From Amaurobius ferox (lineage: Eukaryota > Arthropoda > Arachnida > Araneae > Amaurobiidae), in NCBI GenBank assembly GCA_951213105.1, contig OX578153.1:50181539-50245538 (forward strand): a stretch of 64,000 bases of DNA, read 5' to 3'. Within the stretch, counting starts at the first letter, position 1; each line of letters begins with the position of its first letter. Position numbers and translations under genes: made by a program. Below the pieces are notes generated by a model, which was given only the letters and a program-made list of their open reading frames with translations, searched no databases and was not told where the DNA came from. Below, one piece after another: positions 1 to 10,209 of the stretch.

Positions 1-200
1 AAAATCTAATCAGTACCCTCGTCCCTCACACGGGATCTATCTAACCAATTTAGTGAAATTTGGTCTATTAGTTTTCCAACTAGAGTGGATATATGCATTG
101 CACAGACAGACGAACAGACATCACGCTAAAAACAGTATTTCGGTGTTATAAAGTACTCAAAACGTGTAGATACGTCAAAAACTCGCGCGAGTTGCGAATA
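1..200 (+). repeat. Family A-related fragment
   Basis: This stretch reads like the sequence at 10985-11150 and, reverse-complemented, like 41000-41200. All share a phrase around TTAGTTTTCCAA / CTAGAGTGGATA, then a CACAGACAGAC microsatellite, then a CTAAAAA(C/T)AGT(A/T)TTTC phrase. It is cut by the window start. No coding function is visible; the 66-residue open frame here is chance. Family A names rest only on comparisons inside this window. Confidence 0.6.
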
Positions 201-487
201 TTATTATTAATATTAAGAACCCATCCCATGCAACTCACCTATAAAGTATTGAGTAATTATAAGCATGGTCGGGAAAAGATATCCTCAGAATGAAGATACC
301 CAGCCACAATACAACAGCTTGGCAAGCATCCCCGATCGTCCTGTTTTACTTGAGAACTTTGAAAAATGACAGGTGAAGAATATATTTAGAGGTGCACTTC
401 TAGATATATTCTGCAACTGCTCGGGAAGAAGCACAGAAGTCAAAAATTTAATTGTTTTATAACACACATATTTGGTTTAAGATATTT

Positions 488-840
488 ATTACTTTCCTTA
501 TATACTTTGAGTAATACTTTTGCATTTGAACGCCAATTTATCTGCTGTAAGAACAACTTATTTCTTCGTCCATAACGCTTGGCGAGATTTTGGCGACGAA
601 ATTGGCGGAATGTCGCCAACTTGGCGACTTTTTGAAATGTTGCCAAATTAACGAAAATCTCGCCAAATGGATAAAAATGACGCTAAATCAATGAAAATGA
701 TGACTAATTGTCGAAAATTCAATATCTTGGAAAGGATATTAGTATCTACTAGAAGAAAAACCAATTTATTTTACTCTAAAAGTAGTAAATTCATTTCATT
801 ATATAAGGAAAATCATGTGTTGCCCACATCAGATTTTTAT
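488..840 (-). repeat. Family A element, short internally deleted copy
   Basis: Both ends are present: ACTTTCCTTATATA at the left and ATATAAGGAAAATC followed by the TGTTGCCCACATCAGATTTT phrase at the right, so the copy lies in reverse orientation to those at 33.1, 44.2 and 53.4 kb. At about 350 bp it lacks roughly 600 bp of the longer copies but keeps the central hairpin (apex 612-628, GTCGCCAACTTGGCGAC). Short terminal inverted repeats plus retained ends with lost interior fit a non-autonomous DNA element; the superfamily is not identified. Confidence 0.7.
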
Positions 841-900
841 TTTTGTCGTGGAAAAAGAACATAAGTCAGTTGGGCGATTAAGATGTTTTTTGTTTTTTTT

Positions 901-968
901 GTCGTCCCAGGCCGGGGGGGCTTGCCTAATCAGGCTTATAGCTGCTTAAAAATCCCGGCCAGGACAAG
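901..968. repeat. GC-rich imperfect hairpin
   Basis: The left arm at 901-917 (GTCGTCCCAGGCCGGGG) pairs imperfectly with the right arm at 954-968 (CCCGGCCAGGACAAG). A small inner stem GCCT/AGGC lies in the loop. It is a GC island in very AT-rich DNA. It may be the end of an unidentified transposon; no coding content is seen. Confidence 0.5.
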
Positions 969-1349
969 AATCCTAAATTTATTTATAAAAAAATTATTTG
1001 TGCTTGGTCAAGGCGGTTACAAAGGCCTACAATAACATTCAACTTTACATTAAACTTTTACAACAACATTTTACAACAAAGGCCAATATTCAACTTTTGC
1101 ATTGTAAACCAATGATACTCCTGGAAATGCTTCAACAGTTTAAACTCCAAAGTCTATGTTTCACTGGTATTTTCCGAGCTCCTCAATAGTAACACTAAAG
1201 CGATTAAGATGTTAACATTTTGCTTACGGGTGGGACAGCCTCAATCCCAAACGAAGAACCTCTACAGATATTTGACAGACGGGTTTTTGACGCCAATGCC
1301 TGAAAAGGGGGATCGAACTGTTTGAGGTAGGGTATGTCAAATATTTTTG

Positions 1350-1442
1350 TATGTTCAACATTTTTGAAATTTACATTGCCTACTTATCTCCAACAGATAA
1401 AGAATTAAAGCGCGTTACAATCTTTTTGGGACACCCTGTATA
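1350..1442 (+). repeat. Solo terminal repeat of the GGGACACCCTG transposon
   Basis: About 90 bp closely match 34222-34317, the right end of the transposon at 32.47-34.32 kb, including the phrase TCTCCAACAG, AAAGAATTAAAGCGCGTT and the terminal TTTGGGACACCCTG followed by TA. No matching left end is seen in the preceding 1.3 kb, so this is a solo or truncated right terminus. Confidence 0.7.
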
Positions 1443-1764
1443 CCTATAAAAAAGAGAAAAATATTACACTTGATATTGCTCATGCGTATTCCAAATACAG
1501 TATTTTACTTCTCAAATGTTTTTATATTCCCTCGTTTACTTTTGAATCTAGTTGTAACATTTAATGATTTTATTCTGTTAAGAACGATGTATTTAATTTC
1601 AGTTAGTAATATATTGATTTCAAACATATCTAATCCCGATATCTTGCTTCTTTATCTTTTGTCTGAAAATTATTTTATACATTTATATAATTTTAGAGTA
1701 TAAAACTGGAAAATAAAAATCTCATCCGTGTTTATTTTTCTATCATAATTCCATAATATTTCTT
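1443..1764. other. AT-rich stretch, no gene seen
   Basis: A 77-residue open frame (1470-1703) is hydrophobic only because of its T-rich composition. It has no homologous look and no supporting signals. Nothing else is recognised. Confidence 0.5.
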
Positions 1765-2055
1765 AGAAACTTCTATATTTGTATAAAATGCTCAAAAATT
1801 TGAAACACGTCCGTGCTTTATGAGAAAACGAATGTGTTTTTCTTCCGAAAACGAAAACACACTTTTTTAAGATTGGCGTTGCCTTAAATTCAGAGCCTTG
1901 AGTATTATTTTATGAAAATGTTTTTCATTTTATTTCTGGAAGTTGTTATGGAGTAACGTATACCTTTTCTATCTTGATACATGTTAATATAAAAAAATGT
2001 TTTTCGAATCATGCCATGAATTGTTTATAAGTCATAGAAAATAAACTGCTGTTTT
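1765..2055 (+). repeat. Dispersed repeat, direct copy at 36.65-36.94 kb
   Basis: The segment starting at the AATATTTCTTAGAAA phrase and passing through TATAAAATGCT..AAATTTGAAACACGT and TTTATGAGAAAAC to CATAGAAAATAAAC corresponds to 36645-36935 in the same orientation, diverged by eye at roughly 25-30 percent. Parts also match, reverse-complemented, 47140-47260 and 58430-58540. The family is non-coding and unidentified. Confidence 0.6.
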
Positions 2056-2139
2056 CAAAAAATAAAAAATTGCTACTGTTTTGTGAAGCAGTTGTATTAT
2101 TATTAAATGTTCCCAAAATTAAATTTCAATTCTTGTTGA

Positions 2140-2311
2140 AAATTTACTGAAGTGTGACTCAACTCCACTTTCTCATACTAGAATATATTTTTAAGCTGCT
2201 TGCATTTTTTTTTTTTTTTTTTTTTTTGCAAATTTTGCACAAGAACATTTTAAAATTATGTATCGTTAGTCTAAATGAATGCAATTTGTAGCATGTTATC
2301 CCCCCCCCCCC
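2140..2311. repeat. Diverged direct repeat with poly-T and poly-C tracts
   Basis: The phrase TGTGACTCAACTCCACTTTCTCATAC and the following 130 bases recur at 3552-3690. Inside this copy a run of about 23 T (near 2205-2227) and a run of 12 C (near 2300-2311) have expanded. The C run is a likely assembly-error spot. Confidence 0.5.
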
Positions 2312-2332
2312 GAGAACCCAAATTGATGAAAA

Positions 2333-2410
2333 AATTCGAATTCGAATTTTCGACCCAAATTCGATACGTTCCCTATATTTTATTCCATCTACGTAGGGAA
2401 AGTAATAAAC
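2333..2410 (+). repeat. Family A 3'-end fragment
   Basis: GAATTCGAATTTTCGACCC followed by a TTCCCTATAT...TAGGGAAAGTAAT inverted pair has the same layout as the 3' ends of the family A copies near 34.0, 54.2 and 61.1 kb. The rest of the element is not visible upstream. Confidence 0.5.
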
Positions 2411-2411
2411 A

Positions 2412-3740
2412 AATTGTTTCATGATTTTTTTCGTTATTTTCTTAGCCACCATTTTTTTAATCTAACATCCCTTTCAAAGTATCTGTAAACTATATACATT
2501 TATCATTTTCTCTGAGTATTACTCAAAGGGAGGCGTTTTATTTATCAAATTTGAGACGGAGTTTCGTACGTCATAAATTGTTAACTGTTGGTTCTATTAT
2601 ATCAATGGGATTTTACATTTTTTGTGTCTGATAGGAAGTTCCTACCGTAATTGACTGCAATGTTCAATAAAAAAATAGCACTTTAATCGGAATAAAATGA
2701 AAAGAGTTGGTTCCGAAATTTTATAAATCCCCTTTTGTTAAAGGTTTTAAAATAATATTTCACTTTGGGAGATTATTGCAAATATTTAAGGAAACCAATG
2801 AGATGTGAGTTTACAATTTTCACTTCCTCGCACAATTACTAATTGCAAATTTTTTTCAGGTCAAATATAGAATCTAGTGATTTTTGAGAATTACTAAATA
2901 TTAGTGTTTGATTACCAAAATACTCTTCAGGACATTCCTTCCTTGTGCTGTCCAATCGATCTGTATAGACAAAATTCTGTCCGCTTTTAAAGTAAAATTC
3001 CTCTTCTAAACGTGGAACGAATACATATGAAACTAACCGTAGTAACAAGTAAATCTAAAACCAAACGTATAATAAGTAAATATATAAAATATGACAAAAA
3101 TAAAAACTAAAGAACTATATTAACACAATTTTGGGGGCAAAAGTTTTAATTGAAAATATATTGACATAAATCATTGAGCTTAATTTATGCAGTTATATTA
3201 GAAACATGGCAGTGCTTACATTTTCATTAGCACGTGTTAAAATGTTTCTCTTTAACATATACATATGGAGGCGAAGCTGATTGTAGGATTTTTTTAAACG
3301 TCACAAAACAATAGGATTATATATTTCTATAGCAGCAAAACGGAAATTTTTATGGGCTATTTTGAAAAAAAAATGTCAGGTCTGTTTCTAGGATCCATTT
3401 AATTTTAATAGATTAAAATGTTTTAATAGACTAAGCTATGTACCAAATTGCAGCTCTCTAAGACGTAGGAATGTATGTTTAAAATACCATCAAATATGTT
3501 GAAACAGACAGACAAACATCGGTCACGACGAGTTAATTAAAATCTTTTAAAATTAACTGGTTTGTGATTCAACTCGACTTTCTCATACCAGAATCGATTT
3601 TTAGTAGCTTTCCTTTTGCAAATGTTACAAGAAATATTTTGAGAAATCGATATTATGAGTCCAAATGATTACAATTAAAGCGTGTTACCGATTACTTTAA
3701 AGAGCTTAAAAAAAATATTTATGTTGATACTTTACTTAAT
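2412..3740. other. Gene-free AT-rich DNA
   Basis: I see no gene. The only structure noted is the repeat at 3545-3690 (partner of 2140-2311), preceded by a CAGACAGACAAACATC phrase near 3504 of the type found at ends of other repeats in this window. Confidence 0.5.
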
Positions 3741-3745
3741 TTATA

Positions 3746-3755
3746 TATGTATATA

Positions 3756-3800
<45 letters not shown>
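3746..3800. repeat. (AT)n microsatellite
   Basis: A nearly pure TA dinucleotide run lies just outside the left arm of the Penelope-like element. A second (AT) tract abuts the outer edge of the right arm at 6265-6305. Confidence 0.9.
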
Positions 3801-3806
<6 letters not shown>

Positions 3807-3923
3807 AATATAAACTTTAAAACTTTTAGACTATTGTATGAAATAATATTACCAATAAGGCAATGTATACCAGCTAAACAATAAAAGAGTATGCGCAAAG
3901 CAGCAATTACAATTTTATGCACC

Positions 3924-4187
3924 ATATAAAATACAATGAAAGAATGAACAGTACCAAAAAGTGATTGTGGGGGGGTTGTGACCCCACTCCCCGGTTAAAA
4001 TCATGCTTTGAGTGCCGCGGCAAACACTTCCGGAAAACCGGCACCGTTCAAAGAAAGTCCTTGCCACTAAACGAATTGCCGAAAATATAGACACTGAAAT
4101 TAAACAAAAACCAAAATAAATACCTTATGTGAAACCAATCGAATCCACTTCTCGCCAACAGCACCAATACCACAAAAATTTCAACTA
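3924..4187 (-). repeat. Left inverted arm of the PLE
   Basis: Reverse-complemented, this arm matches 6012-6272 at roughly 93-95 percent by eye. Shared landmarks are TTTGTGGTATTGGTG, GGCGAGAAGTGGATT, GGTGCCGGTTTTCCGG, the GCCGCGGCACTCAAAGCATG block and the terminal CATTCTTTCATTGTATTTTA. The GC-rich centre (GCCGCGGC; CCGG pairs) could fold. I looked for a hammerhead ribozyme core (CTGANGA...GAAA), known from some PLEs, and did not find a convincing one. Confidence 0.85.
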
Positions 4188-4290
4188 ACTCAACACACAA
4201 ACGCTCTACCCCATTCCCTTCATCACCAGAATAACTCCGAGAACTGAGGAATCTCCGATTATATACTATATACCGTTGCCACAGATTCAA

Positions 4291-5980
4291 CTAAAAATCC
4301 GTTATTCTCATTTTGCACTCCTGTATATCGATATTGTAAAAATCCGATGCGATACCATAAAGGAATCCCCTGGAATATCCAACCTCACGGGCTTCCCCAA
4401 AATATTTTTTCAAACACAAATATTGATCTTCTGTCTTTGTGTTCAATCTTCTACTTCTGATCAGATAATTTCTAATGACGTTTCGAAACACACGTTTATT
4501 AAGATTAGATGTCCAAGGAACAAGATAATTAATTTCCAAATGAAAATCGTTGTGTTTATCATAGATACAAAAAAAATGTTTTATGATGTTTACCGTCCCT
4601 TTTATTGTTAACAATACAAAAATCCAAAAAATTACCGTTTCCGTCATCTTTTTTGGTGTTTTTGTTTAGATTTAAACCATTTGGATAAAAACTAAAATCC
4701 ACCACGTAATCCTCTTCCTCGCAAGCAGTCAACACATCGTCGACGTATCTCAGGAATATAATTTCATTTAAGATGTGTGTTCCAGATTCATAGCTATGCA
4801 AATAGATATCTGCCAATATGGGTGAGCAACTGCCCCCCATAGGTATACCAAATTGTTGTTTATAAAAATCCATGCCATTATTCAAACCGTTTCGAAAAGA
4901 ACCATTTGTACCAAGTTTTGATATTTGTTGTAATTCAAGAAAGCCTGTAAATCATATTTTTCAAAAGCCATCATTAAAATATCGAAAAGGTCATTTATGT
5001 TCATATTGTTAAAAAGATCCGAAAAATCGTAACTTTTATAGTATACTTCATCTGTCACTTTTTCCAGCGTTTTTTTAACTTCAAAACTATTCGATACAAT
5101 ATGAACTCCTCGTTTTTGTATAATGGGAATTACAGATTTTAAGATTTTAAGTAATTTGTCATTAGCCGGCTTTAATTATGTTTTATATCCGACGGTTACC
5201 GGTCGGAATTTTATAGGTTTCTTGTGAAGTTTTGGTATGAATGTTAAGTAAGGAAATCGCAGTTGTTTCATATCATATCCAATTTTTTTTATAGATTGCT
5301 ACCATACGATTTTCGATTGATCTTCGTGATATACTCAGTTGTTTATACATAGTGTCATTCCTATAGTGTTCCAACAAATTACTATGATAGAATTTCCTAA
5401 ATATAATGGCATAATTGGACGTCACTTTATCAACGTAAGTTACAATATACCTGTCCTGCAATTCCCCTATCTCCCCGACACCAAATCTCCCACGATGTAC
5501 ATTATCAGTATTCTCCCAGTAACACATGTTAAATGCTTTAATCACTTGATATTTCCATTCATTGAAAGTTGAGATAGGAAAGCTGTATTTTACTGCCATT
5601 TTATAAATAAAGTTTTCTACATCCCCAATGAAATTTTCGATTACTTTCAAACTCTCCTGAAATCTATATTTAGTTCCTTTTTTCATAAGCTCTCTCAAGT
5701 CCGCGGAACGTATTATATCTAAATTACCTGTAATAACATGTTTCAAAGTTGGCTCAATATAACTTTTCATACTATCGCAATCGCAATCGCAATTCCCGAT
5801 GTCCTCCCTCTTCATTTCCCTACAAAATTTATTATAATTGAAAATCTTTCTTCCGATGGGTATATTGTATTTATATGTGACACACAATTTTACATTTTTA
5901 ATAGGTAACAAGTTTTTGCAATTGTTAACAATACGTGACAATGGTATATTGTCATATTTTTTATTACTGAATTTTACCAT
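4291..5980 (-). pseudogene. Penelope-like reverse transcriptase, frameshifted
   Basis: Read 5980 to 4291. The first open stretch (235 residues, ATG at 5980) carries a CDCDCD cluster at residues 64-69, then HVITGNLDII and LRELMKKGTKYR, as in the RT N-terminal extension of PLEs. Later pieces contain PKLHKKPIKFRP (about 5195-5235), YDFSDLF (motif A, about 5011-5034), GIPMGGSCSPILAD (motif B, about 4810-4851) and YVDD (motif C, 4736-4747), followed by a thumb-like tail. Breaks: a frame change in T8 at 5283-5290, a stop at 5176-5178, a frame change within about 4890-4950, and another in A8 at 4569-4576. An in-frame stop sits just upstream of the ATG, near the arm junction. The enzyme would copy element RNA into DNA at a nicked target. 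The GIPMG...LAD wording and the Cys cluster recall the Naiad group of PLEs; that subgroup call is from memory. It is certainly inactive as read. Confidence 0.88.
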
Positions 5981-6011
5981 AAGAAACTCCTTGTATGTTT
6001 TAATATCATTT

Positions 6012-6272
6012 AGTTAAATTTTTTGTGGTATTGGTGGTGTTGGCGAGAAGTGGATTTGATTGGTTTCACATAAGGTATTTCTTTTGGTTTTTGTTTAATT
6101 TCAGTGTCTATATTTTCGGCAATTCCTTTAGTCGCAAGGACTTTCTTTGAACGGTGCCGGTTTTCCGGGAGTGCTTGCCGCGGCACTCAAAGCATGCTTA
6201 ACCGAGGAGTGAGGGTCACAACCCCCCACAACCACTTGTTGGTACTGTTCATTCTTTCATTGTATTTTATAT
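6012..6272 (+). repeat. Right inverted arm of the PLE
   Basis: This is a plus-strand copy of the element's 3' region, partner of 3924-4187. It differs by scattered substitutions and single-base indels (for example GGTGGTGTTGGCG here against GGTGCTGTTGGCG), so the two arms have mutated since they formed or derive from two slightly different copies. It ends in TTCATTGTATTTTAT and then an AT microsatellite. Confidence 0.85.
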
Positions 6273-6899
6273 ATATATTTATATATAATATATATATATA
6301 TATATTATAGCCGTGGTTTTGCTTCTATGGTGATGTTAATATTACTTGAATATTTTTATTATTCCTTTTTCTAATATATATATATATATTAAAACGAATT
6401 CTAACACGTGACATCGCAAACAGAGATATATTATTATAATCATTGCAACAGAGTTAAAATAAAATTTCAATATCCATCTATACATATACTATATACTTTA
6501 AACGTGTTATAGTGCAAAAGTAGGTATTTTAGGGTGTTCGACTTCCATGCCGTTCGTTCCAAAAATGAAACCTGATGAAATCAATTTGTCTGATTATTTT
6601 TGCAACTTTCGATTTATTTTCGTAGACATATATGTTTTAAAGCCAAAATTAAAGTACTGAAATGGTTTGTAAGGATGCACGTAGAAGGGCATGCAGTAAC
6701 GTTGAAACTGTTGATGAGGCTAATGAATAAGAATTAAAGCAGATAGACATCGACGGAAATAGAATTGAAGGGAATACACATATACAAGTAAAAAATAAAT
6801 CTATTTGTATAATTATTCTCTTTGCTGCCTAAACTATCTAATATGTTTTCAGAGTTAATTGTTTACATTTTTATATTGTGTGAATATTAATCATTTATT
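6273..6899. other. AT-rich spacer with microsatellites
   Basis: (AT)n tracts occur near 6273-6305 and 6375-6392. The remainder holds no open frame or repeat that I could recognise. Confidence 0.5.
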
Positions 6900-7016
6900 G
6901 CAGTTGCTATGCCAATACACATACACAATTTTGCAGTTGATATACCAATACACATATACAATGGTACAGTTGCTATAACAATGCACATAGACAAAGATAA
7001 TGCACATATACAAGGT
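6900..7016. repeat. Short tandem repeat, about 36-bp unit
   Basis: Three diverged units run head to tail: GCAGTTGCTATGCCAATACA, GCAGTTGATATACCAATACA and CAGTTGCTATAACAATGCAC, each followed by CATA(C/T)ACAA. The run ends about 35 bases before the first Helitron-like unit. Confidence 0.65.
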
Positions 7017-7049
7017 GTGCTTATCAAATAAAACACTTTTCATAATATA

Positions 7050-7846
7050 CATATACTAATTGCCAAGTGTCCGTCTGTCTATATGTTACGCTTTTTCTGG
7101 GCACTTTCCGAATAGACTTAAACTTGCAATTTTATAACTGGGTCGATCGTTCATTAAAGTCCCCTGGATAAATCGAATTATTTGCAAATATTCTGTAGAG
7201 GGGTGCTCCACACCAAAAAGTTCGAAAAGTTAAATGACAGAAAAGCATGCTTTGCAATGAGATAGAGACTTAAAATTTGGTGTATGGGTAAATCGTTCGA
7301 AAGGAAGAAAGTATTAAATTTCAGATTTCCAATATTTTGAACTTTAGGAGGTGCCACGCACCAAAATGTTTGATTTGCAAAATAAATTAGAAACGACTCC
7401 TTTAAAATTTGATAGAGGCTTGAAATGTTGTATATGGGCTGATCATTTGGCACAAAAATCCAAGACGAATAGAGTTTATCAAAAATGTTCATTTAAGTTT
7501 GTGCTCCACAGAAAAACATTCTAAAGGTGAATTGATAAAAAGTATGCTTCGGGATGAAATAGAGACTTCAAATTCGGTGTGTGGGTGATTCGTTCGAAAG
7601 GAAGAGAATGTGCGATTTCAAACCTGAAAGTGCAATTTTAAACTTTTTTTTTCGCACACCAAAATATTCGATTTGTGCAAAACTTCCATTGCACTAAAAT
7701 TGCGCAATATTTTCTTTTTTAGGGAGTTCTGCACACCAAAATATTGGATTTGCCAATTAAATGTGAAACACGAATTATTCAAAAATTTACATTATTCGGG
7801 GGTTGCTTATTGTGAGACCGTTGTTTTTCAACGGGTATTCAGCTAT
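7050..7846 (+). mobile_element. Helitron-like unit 1 (old copy)
   Basis: It begins with ATATACTAATTGCCAAGTGTCCGTCTGTCT and ends with a hairpin CCGTTG-TTTTT-CAACGG (7818-7834), GGTATTCAG and CTAT in place of CTAG. The interior holds diverged 150-bp monomers with the core GATAGAGACTT..AATT(C/T)GGTGT. It is more diverged than the units at 14.8-30.2 kb. It encodes no Rep/helicase protein, so it is non-autonomous. Confidence 0.65.
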
Positions 7847-8738
7847 ATACTAATTGTCAAGTGTTCGTCTGTATATCCGTCTCTCACGCTTTCTTTTGAT
7901 ACTTCCCAAATACATATAGACATGCAATTTGGTACATTGGTCGATCGTTCGTTAAAACCCCCTGAAAAAATCGAATTTTTCAAAAATGTTCTATAGAGGG
8001 GGTTGTTGTTGTTGAAACCCAGACCGTCCGACCTACCAGAAAGGTGTAAGGTAACCGTTTGCCCGGCTGGGAAGTGCCACACAATTTAGACCGGAACCCA
8101 GTGGAGGAGGCATCCACAGGGACCGTACCCTCCTTCCCCTACCACCAACATCTCGGAAGGATTCTATAGAAGGGGTGTTCCATACCAAAATGTTCTAAAA
8201 GTGGATTGATAGGAAAGCATACTTTGTGATGAGATAGAGATTCCAAATTTGGGGTATAGGTAAACCGTTCGAAAGGAAGAAAGTGCACAATTTTAGATTT
8301 TCAATATTTGCTACTCTAGGGTGTGCTGCGCATAATTAATGTTCGATTAGTGAACGAATGAAAAACGTCTACTTTAAAATTTGTAGAGGCTTGTAATTTG
8401 ATATAGGGGCTAATCATGTAATGAAAATACCCAAGGTGAAAGAGTTTTTCAACAATGTTCGTTTAAGGGGGTACTCCAGAGAAAATCGTTAGAAAGGTGA
8501 AATGACGAATAACCATGCTGCGAGATGCGGTAGAAACTTTAAATGTGTTGTACGGATAGATAGTTCAAAAGGAAGAGCATGTGCAGTTTCAGTTTGCCGA
8601 TATTTTCTACTTTAGGGGGTGCCGCAAACTTAAATGTTCGATTTTTCGAATAAATGAGAAACACGAATTATTTTTAAATTTACATTATTCAGTGGGTGCT
8701 TTTGTGGGACCGTTTATTTTCAAAGCGTATTCGGCTTG
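7843..8738 (+). mobile_element. Helitron-like unit 2 (old copy, split by a SINE)
   Basis: It follows unit 1 immediately: the CTATATACTAATTG phrase at 7843 serves as both the end of one and the start of the next. A SINE interrupts it at 8003-8161. The 3' end is degenerate: CCGTTTATTTTCAAAGCG (8710-8727), then GTATTCGG and CTTG. Diverged 150-bp monomers fill the rest. Confidence 0.6.
8003..8161 (-). mobile_element. SINE body fragment with target-site duplication
   Basis: On the minus strand it reads GGTAGGGGAAGGAGGGTACG, CCCTGTGGATGCCTCC, CACTGGGTTCCGG and ends in a (AAC)n-like tail (GTTGTTGTTGTTG on plus). It is flanked by TTCTATAGAGGGG (left) and TTCTATAGAAGGGG (right), a near-perfect target duplication of a Helitron-like monomer phrase. 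It shares its body with the SINEs at 31.4-32.4 and 50.7-51.0 kb. The 5' head is missing. Confidence 0.8.
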
Positions 8739-8854
8739 TTTGTTTTCTAATTCTATAAAATACATACAAACACACTGAAGGCCTTTGACATTTAATAAAA
8801 TTCCTTTTACGAATATATATCTATATTTACTTCTTGATGTATATTCTGTTTTAT

Positions 8855-9130
8855 AAATCTGTTCATATTATTTAAATAAAAGCAAACATAAATCACAAAA
8901 GTCTAAATAATTGCTTATTAAAATATTCATCCTTATTGCTTTGCGTCCTTCCACTAAATAAATTTTATTTTCTCCATTCAAAAGAAATATGCTCATTAAT
9001 TTTTAATCTCATTAATTTTTAATATATATCTCTTTAAGATCATCTCAACCATTAAATTGAATTTCAAATCTGCTTTATTCGGCTTTTTCATTCTTTTAAA
9101 AAATCTAATTTTCTTTTTAGGTATTATGAT
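8855..9130 (+). repeat. Flank repeat paired with 30.55-30.83 kb
   Basis: The stretch with AATAATTGCTT(A/G)TTAAAAT, TTGCGTC(C/T)TTCCACTAAATAAA and ACCATTAA recurs at 30550-30830 in the same orientation, at roughly 75-80 percent by eye. Both copies sit shortly downstream of the 3' end of a Helitron-like block, suggesting the block and its flank were duplicated together. Confidence 0.65.
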
Positions 9131-9146
9131 ATCAGGAAAAAATGTC

Positions 9147-9605
9147 TCATGTAGGCAGCACATGATTGTCTCTACACAATGCAATTAACAATCTACACAA
9201 TGCAATTAACAAGTCTCTTTCACAGTGAAATAATGATGTGCAATATTTTTGGCATTAAATTGTACATTACACTTTGATTTTCATGATGACAACTTGAAAG
9301 GAATATAAAGGTATCAATTAATTCGTTTAAACGCAGTTTTCACAATTAGGAAAAGGTGTAGACTTTATCTGATGTAGTCAACGCATGAATTTATCTATTT
9401 AATATAATGTACAAATTTCTTTCACAGCAAACCTATGATGTGCAAACTCACCGGCGAAATGCTTTTGGCCTTGAATTGTGATCTTGCCGTTTTTTATGAT
9501 GACAATATGAAAAGCAATTTGAACGTATTAAACTGAAGTATTTCACTCAAATCAAACTTGACAATTAGAAAAATCTGATGTAGGCAGTACATGACTTTCT
9601 CTGGA
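9147..9605 (+). repeat. Diverged tandem repeat, about 206-bp unit
   Basis: Two units begin at CT(C/T)TTCACAG near 9216 and 9420. Both carry ATGATGTGCAA, ATGATGACAA and ACAATTAG(A/G)AAAA, and a TCTGATGTAG phrase follows each. A 20-bp phrase CTACACAATGCAATTAACAA is also duplicated at about 9171-9211. The TGATGTAGGCAGTACATGAC wording resembles the family A end. Confidence 0.55.
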
Positions 9606-10209
9606 GACTCATTCAAGTTCTCATTATTTCTTCAATAATTCATTAAATTGAATTTAATTGCAAAAAACAACAGCCATTACTATTTTAAATTATACTAAAT
9701 GCCGAGTATATACTGATTTTTAAGTTATACTGAATGCTTTAATTCGAGTTTCGTTTTCATTTAGTAACTGGACTTATTTTCAAAGGTGGCGTAAAGTAAA
9801 TGCGAAATAACTAAAATGTATCGAGACCGGCTACTTCTAGAGTAATGGGGTTGATCTTATTCTTTCCGTTGTCAAATATTATGTATAAAATCAGCATTTA
9901 TTAAATACATTTGAGAATATGTAGACTTTTACATTCGTCAAAAGTGAAATTGCAGCACTATGAAGGAATTAACGTTGTCATATGCAAATCACATTACCTG
10001 TAAAAGAGAGAGTCATATGCGAATGAATAAGTTTTCGTACGTATCGGGTTACGTGACACCCAGTTTCGGACGATAAAAAGCAGCAGATGGCCAGTCCCGT
10101 AAATGCTATCAGCGACGATATGCAGCAGCACAACCTTTGAAAACGTGAAAAAGCGATGTGTCTAAGACGTCAGCGAGCTGTATATCAGCAGCTAATGGCT
10201 CGGAAATGA
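9606..10209. other. No gene seen
   Basis: From about 9960 the base composition turns GC-richer toward the Tc1-like remnant. The CAGCAGATGGCC to GTGTCTAAGACG stretch (10080-10170) probably belongs to that element's 5' region. I could not define its terminal inverted repeat. Confidence 0.4.

Larger units (their letters stand above)
3924..6272 (-). mobile_element. Penelope-like retroelement (PLE) flanked by inverted arms
   Basis: The element consists of a broken minus-strand reverse transcriptase (4291-5980) bounded by inverted arms at 3924-4187 and 6012-6272. The left arm is the element's 3' region in minus orientation. The right arm is the same 3' region in plus orientation, joined directly upstream of the RT N-terminal part. 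Inverted or head-to-head partial copies around a 5'-truncated body are a known habit of Penelope-like elements. No GIY-YIG endonuclease is visible in this copy, so the 5' part is probably missing. Both outer edges run into (AT)n tracts, a plausible insertion target; I did not find a clear target-site duplication. Confidence 0.8.

Noticed and set aside
3960..4030. Hammerhead ribozyme in the PLE arm
   Set aside because: GC-rich pairing is present, but I could not find the CTGANGA and GAAA core elements in proper order on either strand.
5339..5572. Plus-strand 77-residue open frame
   Set aside because: It lies antisense to the reverse transcriptase and has no independent support.
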